Source: Halobacillus halophilus DSM 2266 (GTDB lineage: Bacteria; Bacillota; Bacilli; Bacillales; Halobacillaceae). Taken from it: DNA of 64,000 nucleotides. Below the pieces are notes generated by a model that was not told where the DNA came from, did not search any database, and saw only the letters and a program-made list of their open reading frames with translations. The first letter of the stretch is position 1, and each line of letters begins with the position of its first letter. Below are positions 53,479 through 63,400 of the stretch, one piece after another. The stretch covers positions 1,426,001-1,490,000 of the forward strand of contig NC_017668.1 of NCBI RefSeq assembly GCF_000284515.1. Reading direction: 5' to 3'. The translations under genes were made by a program, and so were the position numbers.

Positions 53479-55068
53479 ATGAAACATATATTACGTACAT
53501 CCATGCTCGTTATACTTATTATCATTCTAGCTGCGTGTGCAAATGATGAGGCGACCAGCAATGAAGAAGGCAACAAAGACGAAGGTGCAGACGAGGAACT
53601 AAAGATTTTTACAACTGTTTATCCGCTGCAGTATTTTACTAAGCAAATTGCAGGAGATCAAGCTTCGGTGGAATCCATACTGCCGCCTGGATCGGATCCG
53701 CATACATATGAACCCACGACTAAAGAGATGGTGGAAATTGCGGAGGCGGATGCATTTATTTATAACGGCGCAGGGTTAGAACCTTACGCCAAGCAAATCT
53801 CAGATTCTATTAAGTCTGAAGATATAAAAATCCTGGAAGCTGCGAAGGGAATCGACTTAGAAGCACACGTTCATAACCATGAAGAAGAGGGAAACGAAGA
53901 AGGTGCTCATGAGGGACATAACCATGGGGATCAAGACCCGCACGTCTGGCTCGACCCGATCAGCTCTGTTCAATTAGCTGAACACATTAAGGAAACGCTT
54001 GTGGAGCTAAACCCTGAGCAAGAAGAAGCCTTTACTAAAAACTTTGAGGAACTCAAAGGGGAGCTTGAAATCTTAGATCAGGAGTTTCATAGCCAGCTAG
54101 AAGATTTACCTCAGAATAAATTTATTGTTTCGCATGCCGCTTATGGATATTGGGAGCAGGCTTATGGGATTGAACAGATTGCCGTGTCAGGTCTGAGCCC
54201 TACAAACGAGCCGTCACAAAAAGAACTGGAAAATATTATCGAAAAGGCTGAGAAGCATAACTTGAATCATGTATTTTTCGAACAGAATGTAACACCGAAA
54301 GTCGCCGAAGTTGTCAGGAAAGAAATTGGAGCTGAAACCTTACGTCTTCACAACGTAGCTGTATTAACCGAGGAAGACATTAAAAATGAAGAGACTTATT
54401 TGAGTCTCATGAAGCACAATTTAGAACAATTAACTAAAGCATTATCTAATTCCAAATCAGGCGATTCTTCTGAAAGCGAAGAGCAGAGCGACAGCGACCA
54501 TGGTCATAGTCACGGGGGTGATGAAGAAGCTCAGAAAATCTATGATGGTTATTTTGAAGACAGTCAAGTGAAGGACCGTCCGCTATCGGATTGGGAAGGA
54601 GACTGGCAGTCCGTTTATCCTTACCACGAGGATGGAACACTGGATGAAGTGTACACTCATAATGCGGAAGATTCCGAGGACATGACTGCAGAAGAGTATA
54701 AAGAATACTACGAGAAAGGCTACAAGACGGATGTAGACCGAATTGTCATTGATGGAGCTACCGTCACCTTTTATAAAGATGGTGAAGAAAAATTCGGCGA
54801 ATACACGTCTGATGGATATGAAATTTTGGCGTATGAAGTAGGAAACAGAGGGGTAAGGTACATCTTTAAGCTTAAAGAAGAGAAGGAAGGACTTCCTCAG
54901 TATATTCAATTTAGCGATCATAGTATCGATCCGACAGATGCTGATCATTATCACCTGTATTGGGGCGATGACCGCGAAGCTTTATTAGATGAAGTTACTC
55001 ACTGGCCTACCTACTATCCGTCCGATAGGAGTGGCGATGAAATTGTTCATGCCATGATGCAGCATTAA
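53479..55068 (+). CDS. adcA: Zinc-binding lipoprotein, AdcA type (ZnuA-like domain plus C-terminal ZinT domain)
   Basis: 529 residues behind AAGAAGGAGGG. Lipobox LAACA with Cys20. The N-terminal cluster A-I solute-binding domain (residues about 40-325) has SDPHTYEPT, a His-rich loop (HVHNHEEEGNEEG, then EGHNHGDQDPHVWLDP) and SHAAYGYW. The C-terminal ZinT/YodA domain starts near residue 360 (YFEDSQVKDRPLSDWEGDW) and ends with HYHLYWGD. A second His loop, DHGHSHGG, links the two. It captures zinc for an ABC importer. No permease or ATPase is adjacent, so these are encoded elsewhere. Confidence 0.93.
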   Translation: MKHILRTSMLVILIIILAACANDEATSNEEGNKDEGADEELKIFTTVYPLQYFTKQIAGDQASVESILPPGSDPHTYEPTTKEMVEIAEADAFIYNGAGLEPYAKQISDSIKSEDIKILEAAKGIDLEAHVHNHEEEGNEEGAHEGHNHGDQDPHVWLDPISSVQLAEHIKETLVELNPEQEEAFTKNFEELKGELEILDQEFHSQLEDLPQNKFIVSHAAYGYWEQAYGIEQIAVSGLSPTNEPSQKELENIIEKAEKHNLNHVFFEQNVTPKVAEVVRKEIGAETLRLHNVAVLTEEDIKNEETYLSLMKHNLEQLTKALSNSKSGDSSESEEQSDSDHGHSHGGDEEAQKIYDGYFEDSQVKDRPLSDWEGDWQSVYPYHEDGTLDEVYTHNAEDSEDMTAEEYKEYYEKGYKTDVDRIVIDGATVTFYKDGEEKFGEYTSDGYEILAYEVGNRGVRYIFKLKEEKEGLPQYIQFSDHSIDPTDADHYHLYWGDDREALLDEVTHWPTYYPSDRSGDEIVHAMMQH

Positions 55069-55105
55069 TAGTAGGGATGCCCTTTGGAAGCATCCCATAA
55101 TAGGT

Positions 55106-55142
55106 AGCTGAAGACCAGCGCCATGGTCTTCAGCTTCTTTTA
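55106..55142 (+). terminator. Terminator after adcA
   Basis: AGCTGAAGACCA / TGGTCTTCAGCT stem with T-rich tail. Confidence 0.88.
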
Positions 55143-55263
55143 GTTTGCTGGCTGGACTGCGCGCATGACGCCTTTATGGTAAAATCATTCTTTAAGGGTA
55201 CCTTAGGCGTCTCCAGGAGAACCGCTTAGGTACAACAAGGAATTAGGATCTGGAGGTTTTTAC

Positions 55264-55767
55264 ATGGATAATAACGACATCGTTATAAGATTAAGATACG
55301 CGCTTGATATAAAGGATCAGGATATGGCAGAGATCTTTAGGCTGGGCGGCGAGAATCTCACTACCGAAGAAGTCGGTAAGGTGCTCACCAAATTAGAGGA
55401 TATCGATGAGGAAGAAGAAAATGAAGATTACATTAAATGTACGAACAGTATGCTGGAATCGTTCTTGAATGGACTAATCACGTTCAAACGAGGGCCTCAG
55501 GAACCGAAACCCGGACAACCCAATAAGCCCGACCGTTCGATTAAGAATCAGTCCAGTGTGAATAACGTCATGCTGAAAAAAGTGAAAATAGCGCTCAAAT
55601 TAACGGCCGAGGATATTATCGACATTCTGGATGAAGTGAATGTGAAAATTACGAAAGGGGAAGTCAGTGCATTGCTTCGAAAAGAAGGGCACAAGAATTA
55701 TCGTCAGTTTGGTGATCAGTATGCGCGGAATTTCCTGCAGGGATTGACGATTAGGTACAGAGGTTAA
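55264..55767 (+). CDS. DUF1456 family protein (YehS-like)
   Basis: 167 residues behind TCTGGAGG. Two repeats of the DUF1456 unit: NNDIVIRLRYALDIKDQDMAEIFRLGG at the N-terminus and NNVMLKKVKIALKLTAEDIIDILDEV in the second half. A helical, cytoplasmic protein of unknown function. It has its own terminator. Confidence 0.88.
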   Translation: MDNNDIVIRLRYALDIKDQDMAEIFRLGGENLTTEEVGKVLTKLEDIDEEEENEDYIKCTNSMLESFLNGLITFKRGPQEPKPGQPNKPDRSIKNQSSVNNVMLKKVKIALKLTAEDIIDILDEVNVKITKGEVSALLRKEGHKNYRQFGDQYARNFLQGLTIRYRG

Positions 55768-55792
55768 TCTTAAGAATTAAATTATCGTTGAA

Positions 55793-55843
55793 GCAAATGG
55801 TACAGTTCTCTGTTTAATGGAGACCGTGCCATTTGCTTTTTTT
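55793..55843 (+). terminator. Terminator after DUF1456 gene
   Basis: GCAAATGGTAC / GTGCCATTTGC imperfect stem with T run. Confidence 0.82.
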
Positions 55844-56009
55844 AGGAGTTGTTATGTATTCCTGATGTATTTTTTTATATAAGTTCTCATCTTTTTCTAG
55901 GTTGATTTCACTAAATTGTTAATGAAACAACCTACTAAATCCTTCGATCGTCTGGTATAACTATAAGTAATGGAATGAAACATATCCCAGTACTATTGGA
56001 GGAGATAAA

Positions 56010-56615
56010 ATGAAATTTAAATCTATACTTTTTCTTCTGCTTATGATGGTCATCCCATTTCAAGTGGAAGCTCATACTCATTTAGAAAGCTCAGAACCTG
56101 AAGCAGGGGAGGAAATCTCTGCTGAAAACCCAACGATTACGCTAACGTTTGATTCAGCTGTCCAAGAGCCGAATGTTATCAGAGTGACGGACGAGACAGG
56201 GGCGGAAACAACAATTGAAAATATTGCTCATTCTCCGGAAAATGTCATTGAAATCACGCTTCCTGAAGAAATAACCGGAGGAGAATTGGACTTATTTTAC
56301 AGCATTGTTGGCGCAGACGGACATGTGATGGAAGACGAACTTCCTTTTACTTATGAAGGTACGGAAGAAGCTGAGGCTACAGAAGACACGGAAGAAACTG
56401 CCCAATCTGAAAAAGAAGCCGAAGAGCAAGCTGAAGAACAAGCGGCAGCGGAAGATACAGAGTCTGAGTCGCAGGAATCCCAGACACAGGAAACAGAAGA
56501 AACTCAAAGTGAATCTGCGGAAGATTCTCAGTCCTCTTCGCTTATGCCTGTGCTGATTGTTGTGTTGATTGGTGTCGCTGTGGCTGGATTTTTAATAGTT
56601 AGGAAGAAAGGATGA
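56010..56615 (+). CDS. copC: CopC-domain copper-binding protein with C-terminal anchor
   Basis: 201 residues behind TTGGAGGAG. A signal peptide ends after VEA; the mature protein starts at His (HTHLESSEPEAGEE), the usual N-terminal copper ligand. The CopC beta domain (to about residue 118) ends ADGHVMEDELPFTYEG with a second His ligand. A very acidic linker (Glu/Thr/Ser/Gln) and a membrane anchor (LMPVLIVVLIGVAVAGFLIV) follow. It overlaps the copD gene by four bases. Copper binding at the membrane surface is likely. Confidence 0.88.
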   Translation: MKFKSILFLLLMMVIPFQVEAHTHLESSEPEAGEEISAENPTITLTFDSAVQEPNVIRVTDETGAETTIENIAHSPENVIEITLPEEITGGELDLFYSIVGADGHVMEDELPFTYEGTEEAEATEDTEETAQSEKEAEEQAEEQAAAEDTESESQESQTQETEETQSESAEDSQSSSLMPVLIVVLIGVAVAGFLIVRKKG

Positions 56616-57700
56616 TTTACGCGTTAACGAACGGAGGGTTGTATGTATGCTTCTCTATTCTATTAGGGACGAACATACTGGCTCTTCTTTCTCCTGCCCA
56701 TAAAGTGGAGATTGCGATCAGAAGACATATCTTAACCCTCCTGGCAGTACTTATCCCTGTCATTACTATTATCCCTGTCCTGGAACTTACGATGACGCTG
56801 GATGGGTACAGAGACACAGGGATCTTATCAAGTTTTATCCATGTGCTGACGGAATTAGACTCAGGACGAGTGTGGGGAATTCTTCTACTTCTCGTTCTTT
56901 TCTATATTGGTATAAACCTATTTTCGACACAGAGTAAGGGAACTTACCTCGTAGGAATATTTTTAATTGTGTCTATGATATTCGTTCATTGTACGTCCGG
57001 GCATGGGGCTAATATCGAGGGGTACAAAGGCACTTTATATCACACGTTTCACATGCTTGCGGTTTGCGCCTGGGCTGGCATTTTATTAGTGGTCAGCTGG
57101 TTTTCCTCAAATGATGAGAATTGGCGACCGTTTGTTCATTGGTTTACGCGCTTTGCAGTAGTCAGCGTATTGATTCTTACGATAACAGGGATTATCATGA
57201 GCTTTCTTTTTACCGAGAGTATCGTATCTTCCTGGACTCTCCCTTATGGGCAAGCGCTTTTGATCAAACATCTGTTATTCTTTGCTATGCTCACCTTTGC
57301 CTTTATGAATGGATTTCTAATCAAAAAGAAAGTGGAAAATACTCCTTCTTTTTCTCCCCGAAAATGGTGGAGAGCTGAAAGTTTTCTGATTCTGTCTATT
57401 TTCAGTGTGACGGGATTTATGACTGAGCAGGAGACCCCTCAAAATATTGCTCAATCATTAAGCAGGCAAGAACCATCTTTGCTGTTTCAGACGTTTACTT
57501 CTGTAGATGTCAGCCATGAGCTAATGCTTTCTCCTAATCTGATGAGTGCTCTTTTTGCATTCTTTTCATTGGTTTTCATAGCTATGACTATTTATTCTTT
57601 TATAAAAAGAGAATCAACGATGGCCGCATTATTCATGGTTGCCATGGCCGTGTTTAGTTTGTACGTCAGCCTCATGAACAGTGTGGCGCACATCGTATAA
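56612..57700 (+). CDS. copD: CopD family copper resistance membrane protein
   Basis: 362 residues with about eight membrane segments. It overlaps copC (ATGA). Typical CopD features: HCTSGHGANIEG, YHTFHMLAVCAWAGILLVVSW with membrane histidines, and RFAVVSVLILTITGIIMSF. In B. subtilis CopC and CopD domains are fused in YcnJ; here they are separate genes in one operon. It likely takes part in copper uptake or trafficking. Confidence 0.85.
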   Translation: MIYALTNGGLYVCFSILLGTNILALLSPAHKVEIAIRRHILTLLAVLIPVITIIPVLELTMTLDGYRDTGILSSFIHVLTELDSGRVWGILLLLVLFYIGINLFSTQSKGTYLVGIFLIVSMIFVHCTSGHGANIEGYKGTLYHTFHMLAVCAWAGILLVVSWFSSNDENWRPFVHWFTRFAVVSVLILTITGIIMSFLFTESIVSSWTLPYGQALLIKHLLFFAMLTFAFMNGFLIKKKVENTPSFSPRKWWRAESFLILSIFSVTGFMTEQETPQNIAQSLSRQEPSLLFQTFTSVDVSHELMLSPNLMSALFAFFSLVFIAMTIYSFIKRESTMAALFMVAMAVFSLYVSLMNSVAHIV

Positions 57701-57752
57701 TTTTGGGTACTATGAAAATAAATACTTCTCGTTAGTGAAACCATTCACTTAT

Positions 57753-58367
57753 GGCATGTTGTGAATTTTTTATAAAAAGACTTATTAAGCTAAAGGGACG
57801 TTTACTTTAAGACTCAGTGTCGAGATATTGGTTATAAGGATGGTCCTTCGTGGGACGATTCCGCTTTCCGCGGGCATGTGCTGAGCTTCCTCGGGCTTAA
57901 CAGCCCGCGGGATCTCACCGATCATGTTCCTCCCGCAGGAGTCTACATCGTCCCCCTCCGGACCTGGCCGAATCAGAAACTCGGAACCTAATTAAGATAT
58001 CTACTGACGAGCAGAAAAGAGCGTGGAAATATGCGACTATTTTTATGCTATAAACATGTGGAATAGCCTGTCATGGGAGCATTTAAGACCAGTTAAGAAC
58101 GAGAGCATTCTCTCTTCTGGGAGGGTCCGTTATTCTCCCGTAGCTGGTTTGGTGGGGAAATGGCGAGACTCCCATGGGAGAAGGGACTAGGTGAGATCCC
58201 GCAGGGAGTGAAACGAATGAGGAAGCTCACCGTTCCCCCATAGGAAAGCGAGTTATTTCCCCACCAGCCCTCTTCCACATAGAGTGACGGATCCCATTTA
58301 TCTAGAAACTGAGTCTTGCAGTATCGGGAGCTTATCTTTACTATCAGCATAGAACTTTAAGAAAGCA
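57753..58367 (+). mobile_element. MITE-like repeat, copy 5 (inner modules inverted)
   Basis: A 615-bp element with degenerate ends (GGCATGTTGTGAA..., ...ACTTTAAGAAAGCA). The outer blocks match the family in normal order (CTTATTAAG...GACTCAGTGTCGAGATA left; ACTGAGTCTTGCAGTATCGGGAG right). The two GC-rich inner modules are reversed: B inverted at about 57848-57963, then A inverted at about 58105-58265. No target-site duplication is visible. It separates copD from the terminator at 58366. Confidence 0.72.
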
Positions 58368-58417
58368 AAGAAGGGATGAAGATCCTGCACGTGATCTTCG
58401 TCCCTTCTTTGTTTTGT
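58366..58417. terminator. Terminator, probably of the copCD operon
   Basis: CAAAGAAGGGATGAAGATC / GATCTTCGTCCCTTCTTTG, a 19-bp stem with one G-T pair and a T-rich tail. MITE copy 5 sits between it and copD. Confidence 0.88.
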
Positions 58418-58493
58418 TAGAGGCTTTTCAAAATCATACTAAAGCAATCGAAGCTGCATATAGTTATACAGTGAAAAGAAGGGGGAGAACGAT

Positions 58494-59370
58494 ATGAATG
58501 ATCAGGCGCTGATCAAATATCTCCGTGAAATGGACACGTGGGCGAATCATATAGCGAAAGCGGATGCTTCCCGTAAAATTTATGAGGATCCATCTTTCCA
58601 GGAAGAAATAAATGAATTACTGTCTAACATTAAGGAATGGAACAGGGATGCTTCATCCTTTAATTTGGATAATGCTCACGAATTGAATGAGCTTGCTGAA
58701 AAGATCCAGAAACGTCTCGGCAGTCATGAGCGGCAGGGGAATGCTGTCCCGATCGGAGGCCATCAATTACCGCCTCTTCCGTATGGTTACGCAGCCCTTG
58801 AGCCGTATATCGATCGACGGATGATGCAGCTGCATCATGATAAACATCATAAGAGCTATGTGGACGGTTTAAATAAAGCGGAGATTGAGATGCAGAAGGC
58901 TAGAAAAAATAATAATTACGATTTAATTAAGCACTGGGAACGTGAAGCAGCATTTAACGGAGCGGGACATTATTTGCACACGATCTTCTGGGAAATTATG
59001 AGTCCAGAGGGCGGCGGAAAAGCGGGAGGAGATCTTTTAAAGGAAATCGAAAGCAGCTTCGGCAGTTTTCAGAAGTTCAAAGAACACTTCTCTGCAGCTG
59101 CAAAAAAAGTAGAGGGCTCGGGCTGGACCATTCTGGTGTGGGCTCCCCGTTCTCACCGGCTTGAAATATTGCAGGCGGAAAAGCACCAAAACTTAAGTCA
59201 GTGGGATGTGATTCCCTTGCTTCCGCTCGACGTGTGGGAGCATGCGTACTACCTGCAATACGAAAATGATCGAGGGGAAATACGTGGACAATTGGTGGAA
59301 CGTAGTGAACTGGGAGGCTGTTCAGGATCGTTATAAGAAAGCGAGACAAGTGAAATGGAAGAAGTTTTGA
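58494..59370 (+). pseudogene. sodF: Fe/Mn superoxide dismutase with N-terminal extension, frameshifted near the 3' end
   Basis: An uninterrupted frame runs to 59336 (280 residues). The first 85 residues are a helical extension as in B. subtilis SodF. The SOD domain has PYGYAALEPYIDRRMMQLHHDKHH with metal ligand His, then YLHTIFWE and DVWEHAYYLQY with the last ligands. After DRG (residue 261) the conserved end is lost. In another frame the proper C-terminus reads KYVDNWWNVVNWEAVQDRY and stops at 59370. The cause is one extra base in GGGGAAA at 59274-59280. Active-site residues lie before the shift, so partial function is possible; a sequencing indel is also possible. Confidence 0.85.
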
Positions 59371-59395
59371 TATAAACAAATCCATACATGCGTTA

Positions 59396-59450
59396 AAATA
59401 TTCAAGGTTACAGGCAGAAACTCAACCTGGAACCTTGAATATTTGTTTAC
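59396..59450. terminator. Terminator after the SOD gene
   Basis: AAATATTCAAGGTT / AACCTTGAATATTT stem with a long loop, just downstream of the restored SOD stop. Confidence 0.8.
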
Positions 59451-60344
59451 CGCAAGTAAGGACCATCTACGACTCCATCATTGAGCGCAGGTTTTTCCAA
59501 ATCCAGCTATTCCTCCAGATTGCGAAGTCCATGCAACTCCAGGATGCTAAAGAAATTGTAAAAGGAATAATGGATATATGTGAAAATGTGTGCTGTGATA
59601 TTTGTGCTCATTTTGGTATCTCGATTAAAACTTAGAGGGGGAGTGGAGGGGTATTTGTCGAGGATCATCTAAAACTACTTTACAGGTGTTGCTGGAATCT
59701 CCGACTGTTATAGGTGTTTTTAATGAAATTGGAAAAGCTTCCGGTTCGCAGAGGGTATCCTATCGTTTATTGTTTCTCGCACGAACTATATAAATTAATA
59801 TCGGAGAGCGATTCATATATGATCCATATATAACGCCTTAACTTTCTTGTTATTTAATCAGTACCATTATTTTATTATGCCTATTTATCTTTCTGAAGTA
59901 GGAGAGAAAAAAACCTCTACTCCCGGCAATGGATTCTAACAATCTGGTTTCTTGGAACATGGCATTTGATAAATGTCCATCAAAAATATTGTAAAGTAAT
60001 AAAAAATACAAATCGACTAATTCGGTGTTGTTAAGTTTTTCATAAGAAGTATTAGCATTAGTCAGAAATTATCCTCCTCGAATTTGAATCAAGTATAATG
60101 GGCTGTTACCTACGTATGGAATGGTTAAACAAGAGATTTTTAGATGAAACTAAATAGGGAGAAGGATTATTTCATATTATTACAGGATTAAGGACCAATT
60201 TAAATATTATAGAGGAATAAAAGCCTGTGATATGGAGGATGAATGAGCGAGGTTGAATAAAATAAAGAGCGTTTCTATAAATTCATCTTAATAAATATTA
60301 CAAACTAATTTCATAATCTGGTAAATATTAATTATAAGAATATT
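59451..60344. other. Long AT-rich intergenic region
   Basis: About 890 bases. A 66-codon frame at 59435-59635 begins inside the terminator and has no ribosome site. No other gene or repeat was recognised. Confidence 0.4.
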
Positions 60345-60390
60345 CCACCTCAGGTCATCCAGGTTATGGATGACCTGAGGTGGAAGTTTA
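60345..60390 (-). terminator. Terminator downstream of the NagZ-NamZ gene
   Basis: CCACCTCAGGTCATCC / GGATGACCTGAGGTGG, a perfect 16-bp stem with A/T-rich flanks. Confidence 0.85.
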
Positions 60391-60410
60391 TTCCTTATTC
60401 TTGTATTTCT

Positions 60411-63400
60411 TTATTTATAGAGGAGGTATTGTTCTCGGATGTTTTTGAAGCCTTTCAATTCTTTCTCCCAAATCTTCTGCATGCTTGAAACCGATTGGCC
60501 ATTTTCAATTCCTTCACGGACCCAGCCGTTACCGATCAGATAGTCAAAGAATGAAATGCCAGAGCTGTTTTCTTCACGGAACTGGAAGTCCGCCGGATAC
60601 ATATCATGAATGGTTTTCACGAGGTGAACACCTGTAACGACAGGGTTGAACTTTTCGCGATCCATTACGTGCAGCTGAACTCCGTGCGTTAATTCACCAG
60701 CATGCTTCGAGAATGCCGGAGTAAACGAAGCTGCTCGGAATCTTACGCCAGGCAAGTCCAGTTTATTCATCGCCGCTGCCAGTTCTGTACTGTTAATGAA
60801 AGGGGCGCCAATCAATTCAAACGGACGGGTGGTTCCGCGTCCTTCTGAGACATTTGTCCCTTCAATCAGGGCAGCTCCTGGATAAACATAGGCTGTATCA
60901 ACGGTCGGCATGTTAGGGGATGGAGCGACAAATGACATATCTGTGTCATTATAGTCCATACTGCGGTCATACCCGTCCATTTCAACGACCGTCAAATCAG
61001 CCCCAATATCATATTCATTATTGAAAAGTTTAGCAAGCTCACCGACGGTCATTCCGTGGCGCAAAGGAATCGGATAGTTCCCGACAAAGGACTTGTAGTC
61101 TGTATCCAGTACAGGCCCCTCGACTTTTTCCCCGCCGATAGGATTGGGACGGTCCAATACGATAAACGGAATATCGTTCTCCTGAGCTGCTTCCATGGCA
61201 TATGCCATCGTGTAAATATACGTATAGAAGCGTGTACCTACATCCTGAATATCAAACATTAACACATCAATGTCCTCAAGCATTTCAGGGGTCGGTTTAC
61301 GAGTTTTACCATAGAGGCTGTAAACAGGTAAGCCTGTTTGTTCATCCGTATAGAAGTCTACATACTCACCAGCCTGTGCACTTCCTCGCACCCCGTGTTC
61401 AGGACCATACAGAGCAGTCAAATCAACATCCTTATCGTTGTAAAGCAGATCGACAATGCTGTTCAACTCCTGATCGACACCTGTCGGATTTGTAATTAAG
61501 CCTACCTTTTTACCTTCAATCAGTGCTTTTTCTTCATCTAAAAGTTCTTCCACGCCAAGTTGGAAAGATCCATCGTGTTCTTCTTCATTTTCTTCCTCAT
61601 CTTCATTTTCGTCTTCATCACCATGATCTCCATAGCTTAAGCCCGTACCAAATGGGAATAAGGTACCGCCATCTTGATCTGGAATGGCAACTGGTAACTC
61701 TCCGGATGGATCGTTTTCACCAAATAGGGTCTCCGCAGTGGCTTCAATACTCGCCGCTCTGAATCCGTATTGGGCGATAAAGGCGTCCACTTCCGGATAA
61801 GCCATGATGTCATATGGGTTACGGATGCCGATACCGATCACATCGCCATCGGTCGTGTTCATAACGTCGTGCATAAGCTGCATTTGCGGATGATCATCCG
61901 CGCGTGTAGATACATTGTATGTGTAGGTTCCTACAATAACTTTATCTGCTTCTTCCACCAGCTCTTTTTGCTCGTCTGTCAATGAACCCGAGCTGCTTTT
62001 AATAAGGGTGGTGTTCTCATGGTGCTGTTTCACCTGATCGGCTAATTCTTCACTGAATGAATTTCCGATAACCACTAGTTCTTTATCTTCGTCCAATTCA
62101 AGAGGGAGGACGTTGTCGTTTTTGACTAAAGTGGTAGAACGTTCAGCCGCTTTTTCTTCCACTTGCTTATGGGTTTCACTTCCCACAACTTGTTTGGCCT
62201 TTTCAATTTTCTCATCTACAGGTGTTGGGTTCTCTGACTTGATAATGCCGCGATTTAATTTTAACGTCAAAATGCGCTCCACAGATTTGTTGATGGTGTC
62301 CATCTCAATCTCTCCGGAATCAATAGCGTCATAAATGCCATTCGCCACTTTTTCCAGACCGACAGGCATCAGTACGATATCTGTACCAGCATTAATGGAA
62401 CGGATAACCGCATCGACAGGGCCAAAGTGATCCTGTATGGCGTTCATGTTTAGAGCGTCTGTAATAACTACCCCTTCAAATCCCATTTCCTTGCGCATCA
62501 GACCGGTCAGGACTTTTTCGGATAAGGTGGCAGGTAAAGCAATTTCCGTGCCGTCTTTTTTCGATGTCACTTTCGTGTCATCAATCTTCGGGAAGGTGAC
62601 ATGAGCTGTCATTACAGCGTCAATCCCCGCATCCATTGCTTTTTGGAAAGGATACAGTTCTACTTCTTTCAAGCGTTCCTTATCATGTGGAACTTCCGGC
62701 AGTCCCAGGTGGGAATCGACAGCTGTATCTCCGTGCCCCGGGAAGTGCTTAGCAGTTGCGGCCACACCCGTTTCCTGCAGACCTTTCGTGTAAGCTACGC
62801 CCATTTGAGCCGTAAGCTCAGGGTTTCCACTGAAAGATCGTACACCAATGACCGGATTATCAGGATTGTTGTTCACATCTACCACAGGAGCAAGGTTCAT
62901 ATTAATACCTAGAGAAGACAACTCCTCACCAATTGCTTGTCCAACATTTTGAGTGATTTCCTCAGAACGTGTGGCACCTAAGGCCATGTTTCCGGGAAAG
63001 TCCGTACCTGATTGTAATCTTGTTACGATCCCGCCTTCCTGGTCAATCGTCATAAGTAAACCGTATTTTTCAGCGGCCGCCTGATAATCGGATACAAGTT
63101 CCGCGGTCTGTTCTGTCGTCACGACATTCTCACGAAACAATATGACTCCGCCAAGGTGATACTTTTTCACTTGCTCTTCAATTTCCGGCAGCATTTTCGT
63201 TACATTTTCTCCGTCCCATTTTCTAAAGTCCGGCATCAGCATCTGGCCGACTTTTTCTTCCATCGTCATATTTTCAAGTGCGTGAGATACAAGGTTGTAA
63301 CGATCGCCTTTTTCTTTAATAAGGTTCTTACTTATATAGGCATCTCCATTATCACGCTTTGGTTTGGCGTGCGCCGCAATCCGATCCGTATGATCCCCGT

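Noticed and set aside
59435-59635. 66-codon plus-strand frame with Cys-rich end
   Set aside because: The only start (TTG) is inside the SOD terminator stem and there is no ribosome site. Could be a remnant, but not supportable.
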